A stretch of 64,000 nt of DNA, taken from contig JAFVAQ010000026.1 of NCBI GenBank assembly GCA_017480495.1, positions 1 to 64,000 on the forward strand, given 5' to 3'. Both the position numbers and the translations under genes were made by a program. The notes under the pieces were generated by a model. The model did no database searches and had not been told where the DNA came from. It saw nothing but the letters and a program-made list of their open reading frames with translations. Numbering within the stretch: position 1 is the stretch's first letter; each line of letters starts with the position of its first letter. Source of the stretch: Eubacterium sp. GTDB lineage: Bacteria > Bacillota > Clostridia > Lachnospirales > Lachnospiraceae. Shown in pieces: positions 53,918-63,061 of this stretch.

Positions 53918-54688
53918 CTATATCTCCAAAATAAACTTATCTTCATTTTTCTTAAATGCAACTACACCTATTATTATAGAAATAATACTGAAGCCTAGTG
54001 CATAAAGTAGATACTTCATATTCATCATCTCACCGAAAATGGCACTACGGAAAGTCTGAATAACGCAGAACAGCGGATTCGCCTTCAGCACAAAGCCCCA
54101 TTTACTTGTGAGCAGTCTATTTGCACGGTAGAAAATAGCGCAGGTATACATTATCAGCATAAGCGCTACTGTCCAGAGATATTCCATATCACGGAAGAAT
54201 ACACCTATAGTAGAAAGAATCAGTCCACAGCCTAGACTAAGTAAAAGCAGAACTATAAGACTAACTACGACCTGAATCAGATAAAATGTAGGATAAACTC
54301 CCAGCACCACCGAAACAAACGCAAGCACTATAAGTGATATCATAAATATTATAAAGTTAAATAATATCGAGGATAGAGGGTATAACATTTTAGGAACATA
54401 TACCTTCTTGATAATAGAGCTATTTGCCCTAATAGATTTAAGCGCCGCTGTTGTGGACTGAGAAAAGAATCCATACAGCAGTCTTCCTGATAGGATATAA
54501 ACAGGGAAGGACCTATCATGCTCTCCCATAAGAGTACCAAATACTATAGTCAGCACTATCATCGTAAGAAGCGGTTCAAGTAGCGACCAAAGTATACCAA
54601 GATATGATCTTCTGTATTTAAGACGTATTCCTTTTTTAATAAGCTCAGATAGAATAAATCTATTCTGAAGCAATCTATCTTTATTCAT
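53918..54688 (-). CDS. Polysaccharide/teichoic acid ABC exporter permease
   Basis: About 256 aa from the ATG at 54688 (AGGA 11 nt upstream); in-frame ATGs 4 and 12 codons earlier lack ribosome binding sites. ABC-2 type permease with six TM helices and the start-region motif LKYRRSYLGILWSLLEPLLTMIV typical of TagG/Wzm. Together with the ATPase it exports a lipid-linked polysaccharide. Confidence 0.92.
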   Translation of the reverse strand: MNKDRLLQNRFILSELIKKGIRLKYRRSYLGILWSLLEPLLTMIVLTIVFGTLMGEHDRSFPVYILSGRLLYGFFSQSTTAALKSIRANSSIIKKVYVPKMLYPLSSILFNFIIFMISLIVLAFVSVVLGVYPTFYLIQVVVSLIVLLLLSLGCGLILSTIGVFFRDMEYLWTVALMLIMYTCAIFYRANRLLTSKWGFVLKANPLFCVIQTFRSAIFGEMMNMKYLLYALGFSIISIIIGVVAFKKNEDKFILEI

Positions 54689-54735
54689 TAGTAAGTTCAT
54701 CCTACTATATTTATTATGAAACAAATGTAAATATG

Positions 54736-55248
54736 TTATTTATCAAATACAACTGAGTCCGCTGATTCGAAGAAATCCTTCTCATATGAAGAATACAGTT
54801 CCTTGTAACAAGCGAAGCTTACAAGCCAAAACTCGTCATCGTTATCATATACACAGTTCAGATATGAATAATCTGTTCCTGATACCTTACGGTTATATTT
54901 GAAATATACATAATTACTTTTACTTTTAACCTTTGGAGAGCCAGGTATACTATTAGCTTTGATATATGCCTCCGCATAGTCCTGAACAGAGTTGGCCTCC
55001 AGGCCACTCTTCTCCACGTCGTTCTTCATAGAACGAATACCCATAGCAAGTCCATCCGGACTGGTGTAATACCAGGTAGCATTTGCAAGGGTAGCCTTCT
55101 TGTACTCTTTGCTAAGAGTAATCTCCATTCCTTCTGACTTTACGACCTGTGTTGCCTCACCACAAGAAGTAGCAAACCCCATCAGAACTGCCATCATAAG
55201 AAAAAGTGCTATATATTTTATGAAATTGCTTTTTCTACTCTTTTTCAT
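54736..55248 (-). CDS. Hypothetical lipoprotein
   Basis: 170 aa from the ATG at 55248 (AGGG 8 nt upstream); an ATG two codons earlier abuts the site. Signal peptide with lipobox FATSC (Cys29). The mature part is about 140 aa, beta-rich, with KSEGMEITLSKEYKKATLANATWYYTSPDGLAMGIR. It resembles small extracellular lipoproteins of Clostridia without known role. First gene of the operon with the polysaccharide exporter and uppP. Confidence 0.82.
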   Translation of the reverse strand: MKKSRKSNFIKYIALFLMMAVLMGFATSCGEATQVVKSEGMEITLSKEYKKATLANATWYYTSPDGLAMGIRSMKNDVEKSGLEANSVQDYAEAYIKANSIPGSPKVKSKSNYVYFKYNRKVSGTDYSYLNCVYDNDDEFWLVSFACYKELYSSYEKDFFESADSVVFDK

Positions 55249-55277
55249 ACGCATTTCCCTAAAAAATAATCAGTTCA

Positions 55278-55306
55278 ATAATAAATACATCTACTACTTT
55301 TGTCAA
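55278..55306 (-). promoter_or_regulatory. Promoter of the lipoprotein-ABC exporter-uppP operon
   Basis: TTGACA, 17-bp spacer, TATTAT on the minus strand, about 30 bp before the lipoprotein start. Confidence 0.85.
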
Positions 55307-55330
55307 GAAAGAGCGTCTTTTTACCTGATA

Positions 55331-55371
55331 TCAAAAATGACTGATGCAGATTATATCCACACCAGTCATTA
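55331..55371 (-). terminator. Terminator of ilvE
   Basis: AATGACTGGTGTGG pairs with GCATCAGTCATT (one bulge), followed by TTTTTGATATC on the minus strand. Confidence 0.85.
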
Positions 55372-55414
55372 TCTTTTCTTTACATAATAGTAAGTTTCTT
55401 ATACGAAGCGACTA

Positions 55415-56440
55415 TTATTTAATTACATGAACCCAACCTTCAGGTCCTTCGATCTTGTGCATCTGAATACCTGTAAGTGTATCATAAAGCTTCTTAATCT
55501 TTGGTCCAACCTCACCATTTGCGCTTCCAGGGAATACGATTTCCTTACCGTGATCATTGATTGCACGTACTGGAGAGATAACAGCTGCTGTACCGCAAAG
55601 TCCACACTCATCAAATGATGGAACCTCATCAAGGAATACTTCTCTCTCTTCAACTTCCATACCAAGATAATCCTTAGCAACAACCTCGAGAGATCTTCTT
55701 GTAACTGAAGGAAGAATACTGCCTGACTTAGGTGTGACGAACTTGTTATCCTTAATGAAGATAACATTTGCTCCACCAGTCTCCTCAATCTTTGTTCTAG
55801 ATGCCGGATCCAGATACAGGTTCTCGTCAAAACCATTCTTATGAGCATCAACAATAGCATGAAGTGACATAGCATAGTTAAGACCAGCCTTGATATGACC
55901 AGTTCCGTGAGGAGCTGCTCGATCAAAATCACTTATACGAATTGTAATTGCCTTAGCTCCACCCTTGAAGTAAGGACCAACCGGTGTAGTAAGGATTCTG
56001 AACTGATATTCATCAGCAGGCTTAACACCAATAACTTCATTTGAGCCAAACATTAATGGTCTGATATATAATGTAGCACCGCTACCAAATGGAGGAACCC
56101 AATCCTCGTTAGCAAGTACAACCTTATCAACAGCATCAAGGAATCTCTCCTCAGGGAAAACAGCCATCTCAAGTCTCTTAGCAGTGTCTACCATTCTCTG
56201 AGCGTTAAGGTCAGGACGGAATGTTACGATATGACCATCCTCTGTTTCATAAGCCTTCAGTCCTTCAAAACATGACTGAGAATAGTGAAGTACACATGCA
56301 CACTCACTAATTGTAATAGTATGGTCTGGTGTAATGACACCGTCATCCCACTTACCATCCTTAAAATTTGAAACATAGCTGGCATCAGTCTCTACATAAC
56401 CGAATCCGAGGCTTCCCCAATCAATATCCTTCTTTGCCAT
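55415..56440 (-). CDS. ilvE: Branched-chain amino acid aminotransferase
   Basis: 341 aa fold-type IV PLP enzyme. SQSCFEGLKAYETEDG, LYIRPLMFGS, GTGHIKAGLNYAMSLHA with the Schiff-base lysine, and ETGGANVIFI, PSVTRRSLE and DECGLCGTAAVISPVR near the PLP phosphate-binding site. It catalyses the last step of leucine, isoleucine and valine synthesis. Monocistronic, with strong promoter and terminator. No leader attenuator is seen. Confidence 0.96.
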   Translation of the reverse strand: MAKKDIDWGSLGFGYVETDASYVSNFKDGKWDDGVITPDHTITISECACVLHYSQSCFEGLKAYETEDGHIVTFRPDLNAQRMVDTAKRLEMAVFPEERFLDAVDKVVLANEDWVPPFGSGATLYIRPLMFGSNEVIGVKPADEYQFRILTTPVGPYFKGGAKAITIRISDFDRAAPHGTGHIKAGLNYAMSLHAIVDAHKNGFDENLYLDPASRTKIEETGGANVIFIKDNKFVTPKSGSILPSVTRRSLEVVAKDYLGMEVEEREVFLDEVPSFDECGLCGTAAVISPVRAINDHGKEIVFPGSANGEVGPKIKKLYDTLTGIQMHKIEGPEGWVHVIK

Positions 56441-56505
56441 AACGAATCACTCCTTTGCACTATTACTACTGTTATAGTAATTAATTTTCGAAAATAACTC
56501 CTTTA

Positions 56506-56533
56506 ATTTTACCCCTCTTATTTATAATGTCAA
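56506..56533 (-). promoter_or_regulatory. Promoter of ilvE
   Basis: TTGACA, 16-bp spacer, TAAAAT on the minus strand, about 65 bp before the gene; AAAGGAGTG ribosome binding site. Confidence 0.75.
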
Positions 56534-56571
56534 GATTTTTCGAAAAACAATTAATAAACTTAAGTCTAAAC

Positions 56572-56600
56572 TTGATTCCATCATACAATAGGGGTAAAAT
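56572..56600 (+). promoter_or_regulatory. Promoter of murC
   Basis: TTGATT, 17-bp spacer, TAAAAT on the plus strand, about 64 bp before murC. Confidence 0.65.
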
Positions 56601-56663
56601 GACATAAGTGTCAAAAGTCGAGAGTAGGCTTTTAGCAAGAAAAAACGTAAAGAGGAAATGACA

Positions 56664-58055
56664 ATGTACAAGGTTGATTTTTCAAAACCATGTCATGCGC
56701 ACTTCATCGGTATAGGTGGTGTAAGCATGAGTGGTCTTGCCGAAATACTCAAGAAGGAGGGCTTCACTGTATCAGGTTCTGATATGAAGCAGTCCGATAC
56801 CACTCGCTCCCTTGAGTCAAATGGCATAAAGGTTTATATAGGTCAGGTTGCTTCTAATATAACAGACGATATAGACTTCGTAGTTTATACTGCTGCTATT
56901 CATCCTGACAACGAAGAATATGTAGAAGTAAAAAACCGTGAGATACCAATGCTTACTAGAGCTGAGTTTCTCGGTCAGGTAATGGACAACTATAAATATA
57001 GTGTTGCTGTAGCTGGTACACATGGTAAGACTACAACAACTTCTATGATGGCTCATATCATGCTCGAGGCTAAAACAGATCCTACTATTTCTATTGGTGG
57101 TCACCTCGAGGCTATCAACGGAAATATCAAGGTTGGTTCTTCAGATTATTTCGTAACAGAAGCTTGTGAATACACAAACAGCTACCATGAATTCAAGGCA
57201 TATGCCAGTATCATTCTTAATATCGATAACGATCATCTTGATTTCTTTAAGAATATCGAGAATATAGCTGCTTCCTTTGCAACCTTTGCAACTAAGACTC
57301 AGGACGGCGGAGCTCTTATCGTAAATGGCGATATGAAATATAGGGACCAGGTCATCGATGCTGTTAAGGATAGAAATATAGAAGTAATTACATTTGGTAA
57401 AGAAGATGGCAACAAGTATCAGGCTAAGAATATTCATCTCAATGAACTCGGTCAGCCAACCTACACTCTTTATATAGATGGAGAGGACAAAGGGGAAATA
57501 AGCCTATCTGTTATGGGCGAACATAACGCTATCAACTCACTATCTGCTATCGCCGCTTCCCAGTATATCGGAATAGATATGGATAGTATCCGCGAAGGAC
57601 TAAAGAAATGTCATAGTGCCGACAGAAGATTCCAGTACAAGGGTACCACTTCAAAAGGCGCTACTATAATAGATGACTACGCTCATCACCCAACAGAGAT
57701 CAGTGCCTCCCTTGCTGTAGCAAAGGCTGTTGTTAAGAACAAGCTGTGGGTTGCTTTTCAGCCACACACTTATTCAAGAACCAAGGCTCACCTAGAGGAT
57801 TTCGCCAAGGCACTATCTGTTTCTGACCACGTACTACTTGCTGATATCTATGCCGCAAGAGAAAAAGATGACGGTTCAGTTTCCTCAAAAGATCTCGAGA
57901 AAAAGCTTCTCGAACTTGGATGCGATGCAGTTTATCTAGGCGACTTTGATAGCATTGAAAAATATTTTGAAAAAAATTCAGAAAACAATGATATGTTAAT
58001 AACTATGGGTGCCGGAAATATAGATTCTGTGGGTGTCGAACTACTATCAAAATAG
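56664..58055 (+). CDS. murC: UDP-N-acetylmuramate--L-alanine ligase MurC
   Basis: 463 aa from the ATG at 56664, 6 nt after AGAGGAA; an ATG two codons earlier abuts it. Mur-ligase domains in order: Rossmann HFIGIGGVSMSGLAEIL, central P-loop AGTHGKTTTTSMM, ACEYTNSYHEF, IDDYAHHPTEI and FQPHTYSRTKAH. It adds L-alanine to UDP-MurNAc, the first peptide-stem step in the cytoplasm. It begins the plus-strand run leading to dnaD, dnaI and prs, but a terminator separates it from them. Confidence 0.97.
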   Translation: MYKVDFSKPCHAHFIGIGGVSMSGLAEILKKEGFTVSGSDMKQSDTTRSLESNGIKVYIGQVASNITDDIDFVVYTAAIHPDNEEYVEVKNREIPMLTRAEFLGQVMDNYKYSVAVAGTHGKTTTTSMMAHIMLEAKTDPTISIGGHLEAINGNIKVGSSDYFVTEACEYTNSYHEFKAYASIILNIDNDHLDFFKNIENIAASFATFATKTQDGGALIVNGDMKYRDQVIDAVKDRNIEVITFGKEDGNKYQAKNIHLNELGQPTYTLYIDGEDKGEISLSVMGEHNAINSLSAIAASQYIGIDMDSIREGLKKCHSADRRFQYKGTTSKGATIIDDYAHHPTEISASLAVAKAVVKNKLWVAFQPHTYSRTKAHLEDFAKALSVSDHVLLADIYAAREKDDGSVSSKDLEKKLLELGCDAVYLGDFDSIEKYFEKNSENNDMLITMGAGNIDSVGVELLSK

Positions 58056-58056
58056 T

Positions 58057-58205
58057 TTATCAACAAAATCCACAAATTTTAAACAGTGGTTATGTAAACC
58101 AAATTACATCATTTATCAACTTTTACTTAGGACGTTTTCCAATCGGAAAACGTCCTATTTACTTGAGTCTGATTTTGATACAAAAAGAAGTCCACATTAT
58201 CAACA
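58057..58205. other. Cluster of DnaA-box-like sites between murC and the dnaD-like gene
   Basis: TTATCAACA at 58057-58065 and 58197-58205 and TTATCAACT at 58113-58121, each one or two bases from the DnaA box TTATCCACA, all in the same orientation and in a 149-bp AT-rich gap before replication genes. They may be a DnaA-responsive control region for the dnaD-like gene. AT-rich chance occurrence cannot be excluded. Confidence 0.4.
58129..58161 (+). terminator. Terminator of murC
   Basis: AGGACGTTTTCC pairs with GGAAAACGTCCT around AATC, followed by ATTTACTT. Confidence 0.85.
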
Positions 58206-58250
58206 TTTTCAACACACCCCTAAACCTCCCAATATAGGCCCCTAGGGTGT

Positions 58251-58279
58251 TTGCAAATCATTTTGCGTTTTGTTACAAT
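58251..58279 (+). promoter_or_regulatory. Promoter of the dnaD-dnaI-prs operon
   Basis: TTGCAA, 17-bp spacer, TACAAT, 63 bp before the start of the dnaD-like gene; it overlaps and so excludes an upstream GTG start. Confidence 0.7.
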
Positions 58280-58342
58280 GCATCTGCCAGACAAAAATTA
58301 CGTGATTTTTATGCTGGAAAAGTAGTGAAGAAGGATGGCAAA

Positions 58343-59437
58343 ATGGGTGCAATTTCTATAACCTCCGAGAAGGAAGGTTTTACTAATATTTCAAATAATT
58401 TCATCAAGTATTATATGACTGATGCCAATGGGGATTTCGTTAAATTATACCTGTATCTGGCAATGCTCTGTTCAACAAATATCCAGATATCAGTAAGTGA
58501 TATAGCTGACAATCTGAGTTGTTCAGAGAATGACGTATGCAGGGCTATTAGATACTGGATAAAAGCTGACGCTCTGAGTCTCTGCTACAATGATTCTAAG
58601 GAAGTAACCGGAATCATTCTTAAGAGTCTCAAGAGTATGGATATAGATGTTACTTCGGATCTGAAGGTCGTAGGCTCCAGCCTGTCACTTGGTAATGATG
58701 AGTCCAGGAAGACTAAGTCAGCTTCCTCATATGCTGGTGACGAAGAGGCTACAGAAGACAAACAAAAGGCGCCAAAGAAAAAGCAGCCTACACCTCAGGA
58801 TCTGGAGAAACTACAGAGAGACCCAGACATTGAGAATTTAATAAGCGAAGCTAAGGCTTACTGTAATAGAGATCTGGGTCCAAAGGAAATGAACTCACTT
58901 ATTTATATCAAGGACCAGCTAAGCTTCTCCTTTGATCTATGTGAGTATCTGCTTGAATACTGTGCTTCCGTTAAGAAGACAAGCTTCGCTTATATTGAAA
59001 AGGTCGCTCGTAACTGGTATGAGGAAGGAATCACAACCAGGGACGAAGCTGAAGAATATACAGAAAGATATATGACTCTTTATGGTAAGATTCTGAAATC
59101 ACTCGGTATTACAAACCGCATATCTCCTGCTCCTATCGAAAAGAAATATATCGATACTTGGACTAAGGAGTATGACTTCTCAACTGAGATCATTATCGAG
59201 GCATGTAACAGAGCTATCTCACAGAAGCCAAATGATGTTACATTTCCATATGTAAATGGTATCCTTGAAAACTGGCACAAGCATGAAATACATACCTTCA
59301 GTGATATCAGCAAGCTAGATGAGAATCACTCTAGGAAGACTAAGAAAAATACTTCTGGTGATCCTATGACTAGAAATAATAAGGATAAGTTAAAAGCACT
59401 TGAGGACTTCTACTTAAAGAAGGGTAACGACGAATGA
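58343..59437 (+). CDS. DnaD domain replication protein
   Basis: 364 aa from the ATG at 58343, with AAGGA 7 nt upstream; the open frame extends 32 codons further but that part overlaps the promoter. N-terminal winged-helix part (GFTNISNNFIKYYMTDANGDFVKLYLYLAML, DIADNLSCSENDV), a charged linker, and one or two C-terminal DnaD_2 (DnaB_2) domains with a YxxxIxxxWxxxGI-type YIEKVARNWYEEGI motif and a second copy, FPYVNGILENWHKHEI. It helps load the replicative helicase. The gene is coupled to the dnaI-like loader. Confidence 0.9.
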   Translation: MGAISITSEKEGFTNISNNFIKYYMTDANGDFVKLYLYLAMLCSTNIQISVSDIADNLSCSENDVCRAIRYWIKADALSLCYNDSKEVTGIILKSLKSMDIDVTSDLKVVGSSLSLGNDESRKTKSASSYAGDEEATEDKQKAPKKKQPTPQDLEKLQRDPDIENLISEAKAYCNRDLGPKEMNSLIYIKDQLSFSFDLCEYLLEYCASVKKTSFAYIEKVARNWYEEGITTRDEAEEYTERYMTLYGKILKSLGITNRISPAPIEKKYIDTWTKEYDFSTEIIIEACNRAISQKPNDVTFPYVNGILENWHKHEIHTFSDISKLDENHSRKTKKNTSGDPMTRNNKDKLKALEDFYLKKGNDE

Positions 59438-60429
59438 TAATCAGAGATTTAGAAAAAATAGATAGCAGAGACTATCTTAGCAGGATTCGACTTAAGAATG
59501 AAAACGAACATAAGAAAAGACTAGAAGAAATATATGAAAAGCTTCCTGAGTATAAGGAGCTGGAAGATTCTATCTCTACTATCGCATTTAACGAAGTCCG
59601 CAAGAGACTAAATAAGAATAAACAGGATTATTCAACTGATTATGAGTCTAAGATCAGTGATATATCCGCGAAGAAGATAAAGCTACTTACCGATCATGGG
59701 TTTGCAGCAGATTATCTCGATCCTATCTACGACTGCCCTATCTGTCAGGATTGGGGAGAAATCGACGGAAAGGTATGTTCCTGCGTGATGAAACTACGTA
59801 TACAGGAGCTATACCAGAAGTCAAATCTATTTAGTATTCTCGAGAAGGAAAACTTCGAAACCTTCTCTTTAGAACCTTATAGTCAGGAAAAATATAAGGA
59901 TAGAGACCTCACTCCATACGAAAATGCCGAAAGACAGTATAATAAAGCCAAAAAGTTTGTGGAAAATTTTGAGACAAATCATGGCAATATATTAATGTAT
60001 GGAGAAACAGGACTGGGTAAGACATTTCTATCCAACTGTATAGCTAAGGCATTGCTGGACAAAGGGCACACTGTTCTATACCTTTCAAGCAACGAGCTAT
60101 TTGAAGATGTCCTGTCCAACTTCATAATGTCGGGCAGCTACACGGATAAGGCGGCTCTGGAACCAATCTATGAATACATATATACAAGTGACCTACTTAT
60201 AATAGATGATCTTGGTTCCGAAGTACTTAGTTCCTTTGTAAAATCTCAGCTGTTTGAAATAATAAATAAAAGAATTATCACAAACCGTTCTACACTCATT
60301 ACTACTAATCTCAGTCTTGAAGTCCTTCAGGACAGATACACAGAACGAGTTATGTCCAGGATTGCTGATAAATATATACTCTATCCATTATATGGAGATG
60401 ATATAAGATACCATGGAGGAAAAAGATAA
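59434..60429 (+). CDS. Helicase loader DnaI/DnaC
   Basis: 331 aa. N-terminal helicase-binding region with a zinc site (CPICQDWGEIDGKVCSC, four cysteines, as in DnaI), then an AAA+ ATPase: Walker A GETGLGKT, Walker B LLIIDDLGSE, and sensor 1 in TLITTNLS. It delivers the DnaB-type helicase to the origin. ATG overlaps the dnaD-like stop by 4 bp, and the gene ends overlapping prs. Confidence 0.95.
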   Translation: MIIRDLEKIDSRDYLSRIRLKNENEHKKRLEEIYEKLPEYKELEDSISTIAFNEVRKRLNKNKQDYSTDYESKISDISAKKIKLLTDHGFAADYLDPIYDCPICQDWGEIDGKVCSCVMKLRIQELYQKSNLFSILEKENFETFSLEPYSQEKYKDRDLTPYENAERQYNKAKKFVENFETNHGNILMYGETGLGKTFLSNCIAKALLDKGHTVLYLSSNELFEDVLSNFIMSGSYTDKAALEPIYEYIYTSDLLIIDDLGSEVLSSFVKSQLFEIINKRIITNRSTLITTNLSLEVLQDRYTERVMSRIADKYILYPLYGDDIRYHGGKR

Positions 60430-61637
60430 TGCCTGATCAAAGCAAACTCATCACAGTCCCTGCAGGTAAACTGGGAATAATAGCGCTTAAAAGTAGCGAA
60501 AAGCTCGGCAACAAGGTAAATGATTACCTGGTAAGATGGCGCAAAGAAAGAGAGCATTTTGACACCGAGCACCTGATGTTCAACGGCTACACCAGAGACA
60601 CCTACCTACTTGAGTCTGACTGCCCTAGATTCGCTTCCGGAGAAGCAAAAGGAACACTTTCTGATTCAGTGAGAGGTACAGATCTGTATATTCTTGCAGA
60701 TGTAACTAACACCGGAATTGAATACAATCTAGGTGGTAGAATGGTTCCAATGACTCCAGATGAGCACTATGCTGACATAAAGAGAGTTATAGCAGCCAGC
60801 GCTGGAAAAGCTCACAGAATCAATGTTATAATGCCTTTCCTATATGAGTCCAGACAGCATAAACGTACCAGAAGAGAATCTCTTGACTGCGCTATGGCAC
60901 TTCAGGAGCTGGTTTCTATGGGAGTTTCAAATATCATAACATTTGATGCTCATGATCCAAGAGTTCAGAATGCTATACCAACTGTTGGATTTGAGAATCT
61001 GATGCCAACATATCAGTTCATTAAATGTATACTTAAAACCACCCCTGATCTGGAGCTTGATAATGAGCACATGATGGTTATAAGCCCTGATGAAGGTGCT
61101 ATGCATAGAGCTATCTACTTTGCAAACCACTTTGGAGTAGATGTAGGTATGTTCTACAAGAGAAGGGACTATTCAAAGGTTGTTAATGGAAAAAATCCTA
61201 TTGTTGCACACGAGTTCCTGGGTGACTCTGTAGAAGGAAAGGATGTTTTCATCATTGATGATATGATAGCTTCCGGCGAAAGTATGCTGGATGTATGTCG
61301 TAAGCTTAAGGCACGTAAGGCAAGAAGGGTATTCTGTATAGCAACATTTGGTCTCTTTACTGCCGGACTTGATGTATTTGACAAGGCTTATAAAGAAGGA
61401 GTCTTCGACAGAGTTATATCCACAAATGTAACTTATCAGAATCCTGAGCTCTTTAATAGAGAGTGGTATAGTTCTACTGACCTAAGCAAGTATATAGCTA
61501 TAATAATTGATCATTTAAATCATGATTCATCTATCAGTGAGCTACTGGACCCAGTACTTCGTATTCAGACAAGAATCAACGAGTATAAGGAGAAGCATAC
61601 AATCTCTGATAATTATGACAGACCTTCTATTTCATAG
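60429..61637 (+). CDS. prs: Ribose-phosphate pyrophosphokinase, extended form
   Basis: 402 aa, about 85 longer than the typical 315. The PRPP-binding motif FIIDDMIASGES and the ITFDAHDPRVQNAIP region identify it as a PRPP synthase. The classic ATP-flexible loop has RRES (HKRTRRESLD). Extra residues are spread over the N-terminus and a C-terminal tail. It makes PRPP for nucleotides, histidine and tryptophan. Stop of dnaI and start of prs overlap by one base, so prs is co-translated with replication genes. A strong terminator follows. Confidence 0.85.
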   Translation: MPDQSKLITVPAGKLGIIALKSSEKLGNKVNDYLVRWRKEREHFDTEHLMFNGYTRDTYLLESDCPRFASGEAKGTLSDSVRGTDLYILADVTNTGIEYNLGGRMVPMTPDEHYADIKRVIAASAGKAHRINVIMPFLYESRQHKRTRRESLDCAMALQELVSMGVSNIITFDAHDPRVQNAIPTVGFENLMPTYQFIKCILKTTPDLELDNEHMMVISPDEGAMHRAIYFANHFGVDVGMFYKRRDYSKVVNGKNPIVAHEFLGDSVEGKDVFIIDDMIASGESMLDVCRKLKARKARRVFCIATFGLFTAGLDVFDKAYKEGVFDRVISTNVTYQNPELFNREWYSSTDLSKYIAIIIDHLNHDSSISELLDPVLRIQTRINEYKEKHTISDNYDRPSIS

Positions 61638-61645
61638 TAAAAGCA

Positions 61646-61679
61646 ATAGCTCCATGACTAAGTCATGGAGCTATTTTTG
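61646..61679 (+). terminator. Terminator of the dnaD-dnaI-prs operon
   Basis: ATAGCTCCATGAC pairs with GTCATGGAGCTAT, then TTTTTG follows. It lies between convergent genes and could also stop the minus-strand vanY-like gene. Confidence 0.9.
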
Positions 61680-61703
61680 TATGTTAATAATATTAATTTT
61701 TAA

Positions 61704-62507
61704 TTAGTTAGTAACACCCAAATACTCTTCTAGGCACTGTCCGCTCTCATGCATTGCTGTAGCGGCATCTACGCCCACATATCTGAGGTGCCATGGCTCA
61801 TTGGATATTCCTGTAATATCTATCTTGTTTTCAGGATATCTTATAATGAATCCATACTTATGAGCATTTTCGCTAAGCCAAGTCCAAAGTGCATTCTGAG
61901 CCTCTTCGCCAACATCAGAACCAACATCTATAGCAAGTCCTGTCTCATGCTCACTGGTTCCCGGCTGGGCTACAAGAGTTGCAGCCTCTGCTCTTGCCTG
62001 TTCCTCAGTTTTTCCTTCAGCAAGAAGCTCATTTATCTTCTTGTTCATCTCTTCCTGCTGCTGAGCATTTGTTCTATACGAGGAGGTAATATATGGTGAA
62101 TGTCCCTCTGCTCTTGCATCATCAAACATAGCCTGAAGCTCTGGATATATTCTACTATCTACACGCTGATCATTTCTAAGTTCAGTAAATTCTGGAACTG
62201 TGTATCCATCTGGAATAGGATTACTCGAGTTAACAAGCATAAGCATCCATGCATTTGCATCTGTTACAGTAGCAACCGGCGCATCTGTTTCCGTTGCAAC
62301 AGCCTCGGTTGTGACCTGCTCTTTCTTTTTCTTAGCAGCCTTGGTTTTCTTGTTTGATGCAGCAGTTACGCCTGCACTGATAAGTACTGTAATAAGAGTA
62401 ATCGAAATAGCTGTTATCCAAATAAACTTAAAAAATTTGGTATCACTGACTCTTATCATTTTCCAACGATACTTTAGCCAATCTAGAAAGCTCCCCTTCT
62501 CATTCAT
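61704..62507 (-). CDS. D-alanyl-D-alanine carboxypeptidase, VanY-like (M15)
   Basis: 267 aa. One N-terminal TM helix (about 24-47), a Thr/Glu/Ala-rich linker, then an M15B domain with SSYRTNAQQQEEMN, the zinc motif SEHETGLAIDVG (His and Asp) and EPWHLRYVG (Glu and His). It trims the terminal D-Ala from peptidoglycan stems outside the membrane. AAGGGG ribosome binding site before ATG. No vancomycin-resistance neighbours are present, so this is a housekeeping enzyme. Confidence 0.94.
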   Translation of the reverse strand: MNEKGSFLDWLKYRWKMIRVSDTKFFKFIWITAISITLITVLISAGVTAASNKKTKAAKKKKEQVTTEAVATETDAPVATVTDANAWMLMLVNSSNPIPDGYTVPEFTELRNDQRVDSRIYPELQAMFDDARAEGHSPYITSSYRTNAQQQEEMNKKINELLAEGKTEEQARAEAATLVAQPGTSEHETGLAIDVGSDVGEEAQNALWTWLSENAHKYGFIIRYPENKIDITGISNEPWHLRYVGVDAATAMHESGQCLEEYLGVTN

Positions 62508-62607
62508 TCTGAACCCCTTTCATTGCTCAACCTTACTTAACCCTATATCACTTTTTTACAGCCTCGTTCTTGATGGTCTGTTTTTTATTTTTATTATTGT
62601 ACTTAAA

Positions 62608-63033
62608 CTATTTCTGAAGCATTTCCTCAAGAGTACGCCATCCAAGTACAGCGCACTTAACACGAGAAGGCATATGTGATATATCCTGAAGAGCACCCGC
62701 CTCTTCAAGCATTTCCAGCTCCTCTTCTGTAACTTTATCCTTAATCATCTTAAGGAAGATTTCTTTTAGAGACAGTGCCTCTTCTACACTTCTTCCTATA
62801 ACCAGATCCAGCATCATATCTGCACTAGCCTGAGAGATAGCACATCCATCTCCATGAAATGCTCCATCTGTGATTATACCATCATCAGACACATTCAGTT
62901 CAAGTGTTATATCATCTCCGCAGGATGGATTAACACCACGATGACTCTTCTGTGGTTCAATCATCTTAGTCTTATGCATTGGACGTATGTTGTGCTCTGT
63001 AAGTATTTCGTTGTAGAAAGTTCTGTTCTCCAT
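62608..63033 (-). CDS. sufU: Fe-S cluster assembly scaffold/zinc sulfur carrier SufU
   Basis: 141 aa. The three conserved cysteines and aspartate are in NPSCGDD, GDGCAISQASADMM and VKCAVLGWRTL. In Firmicutes SufU is a zinc protein that takes the persulfide from SufS. It follows sufS by 28 bp, the usual order, with other suf genes expected beyond the right edge. Confidence 0.96.
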   Translation of the reverse strand: MENRTFYNEILTEHNIRPMHKTKMIEPQKSHRGVNPSCGDDITLELNVSDDGIITDGAFHGDGCAISQASADMMLDLVIGRSVEEALSLKEIFLKMIKDKVTEEELEMLEEAGALQDISHMPSRVKCAVLGWRTLEEMLQK

Positions 63034-63061
63034 TTATTTATCCTATCTATAAATCTTTTTT

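Noticed and set aside
55423-55932. 169-aa ORF inside ilvE
   Set aside because: Same-strand frame shadow with Leu/Met-rich composition; ilvE is complete and well supported.
58057-58205. Possible chromosomal origin
   Set aside because: Only three imperfect DnaA-like boxes and no dnaA, dnaN or parAB nearby; noted as a control site instead.
58247-58342. 32-codon N-terminal extension of the DnaD-like protein from a GTG
   Set aside because: It overlaps the promoter at 58251-58279 and lacks a ribosome binding site.
62555-62600. Hairpin CAGCC...GGTCTG with T run on the plus strand between vanY-like gene and sufU
   Set aside because: The stem is only 5-6 bp with a mismatch and there is no plus-strand gene to terminate.
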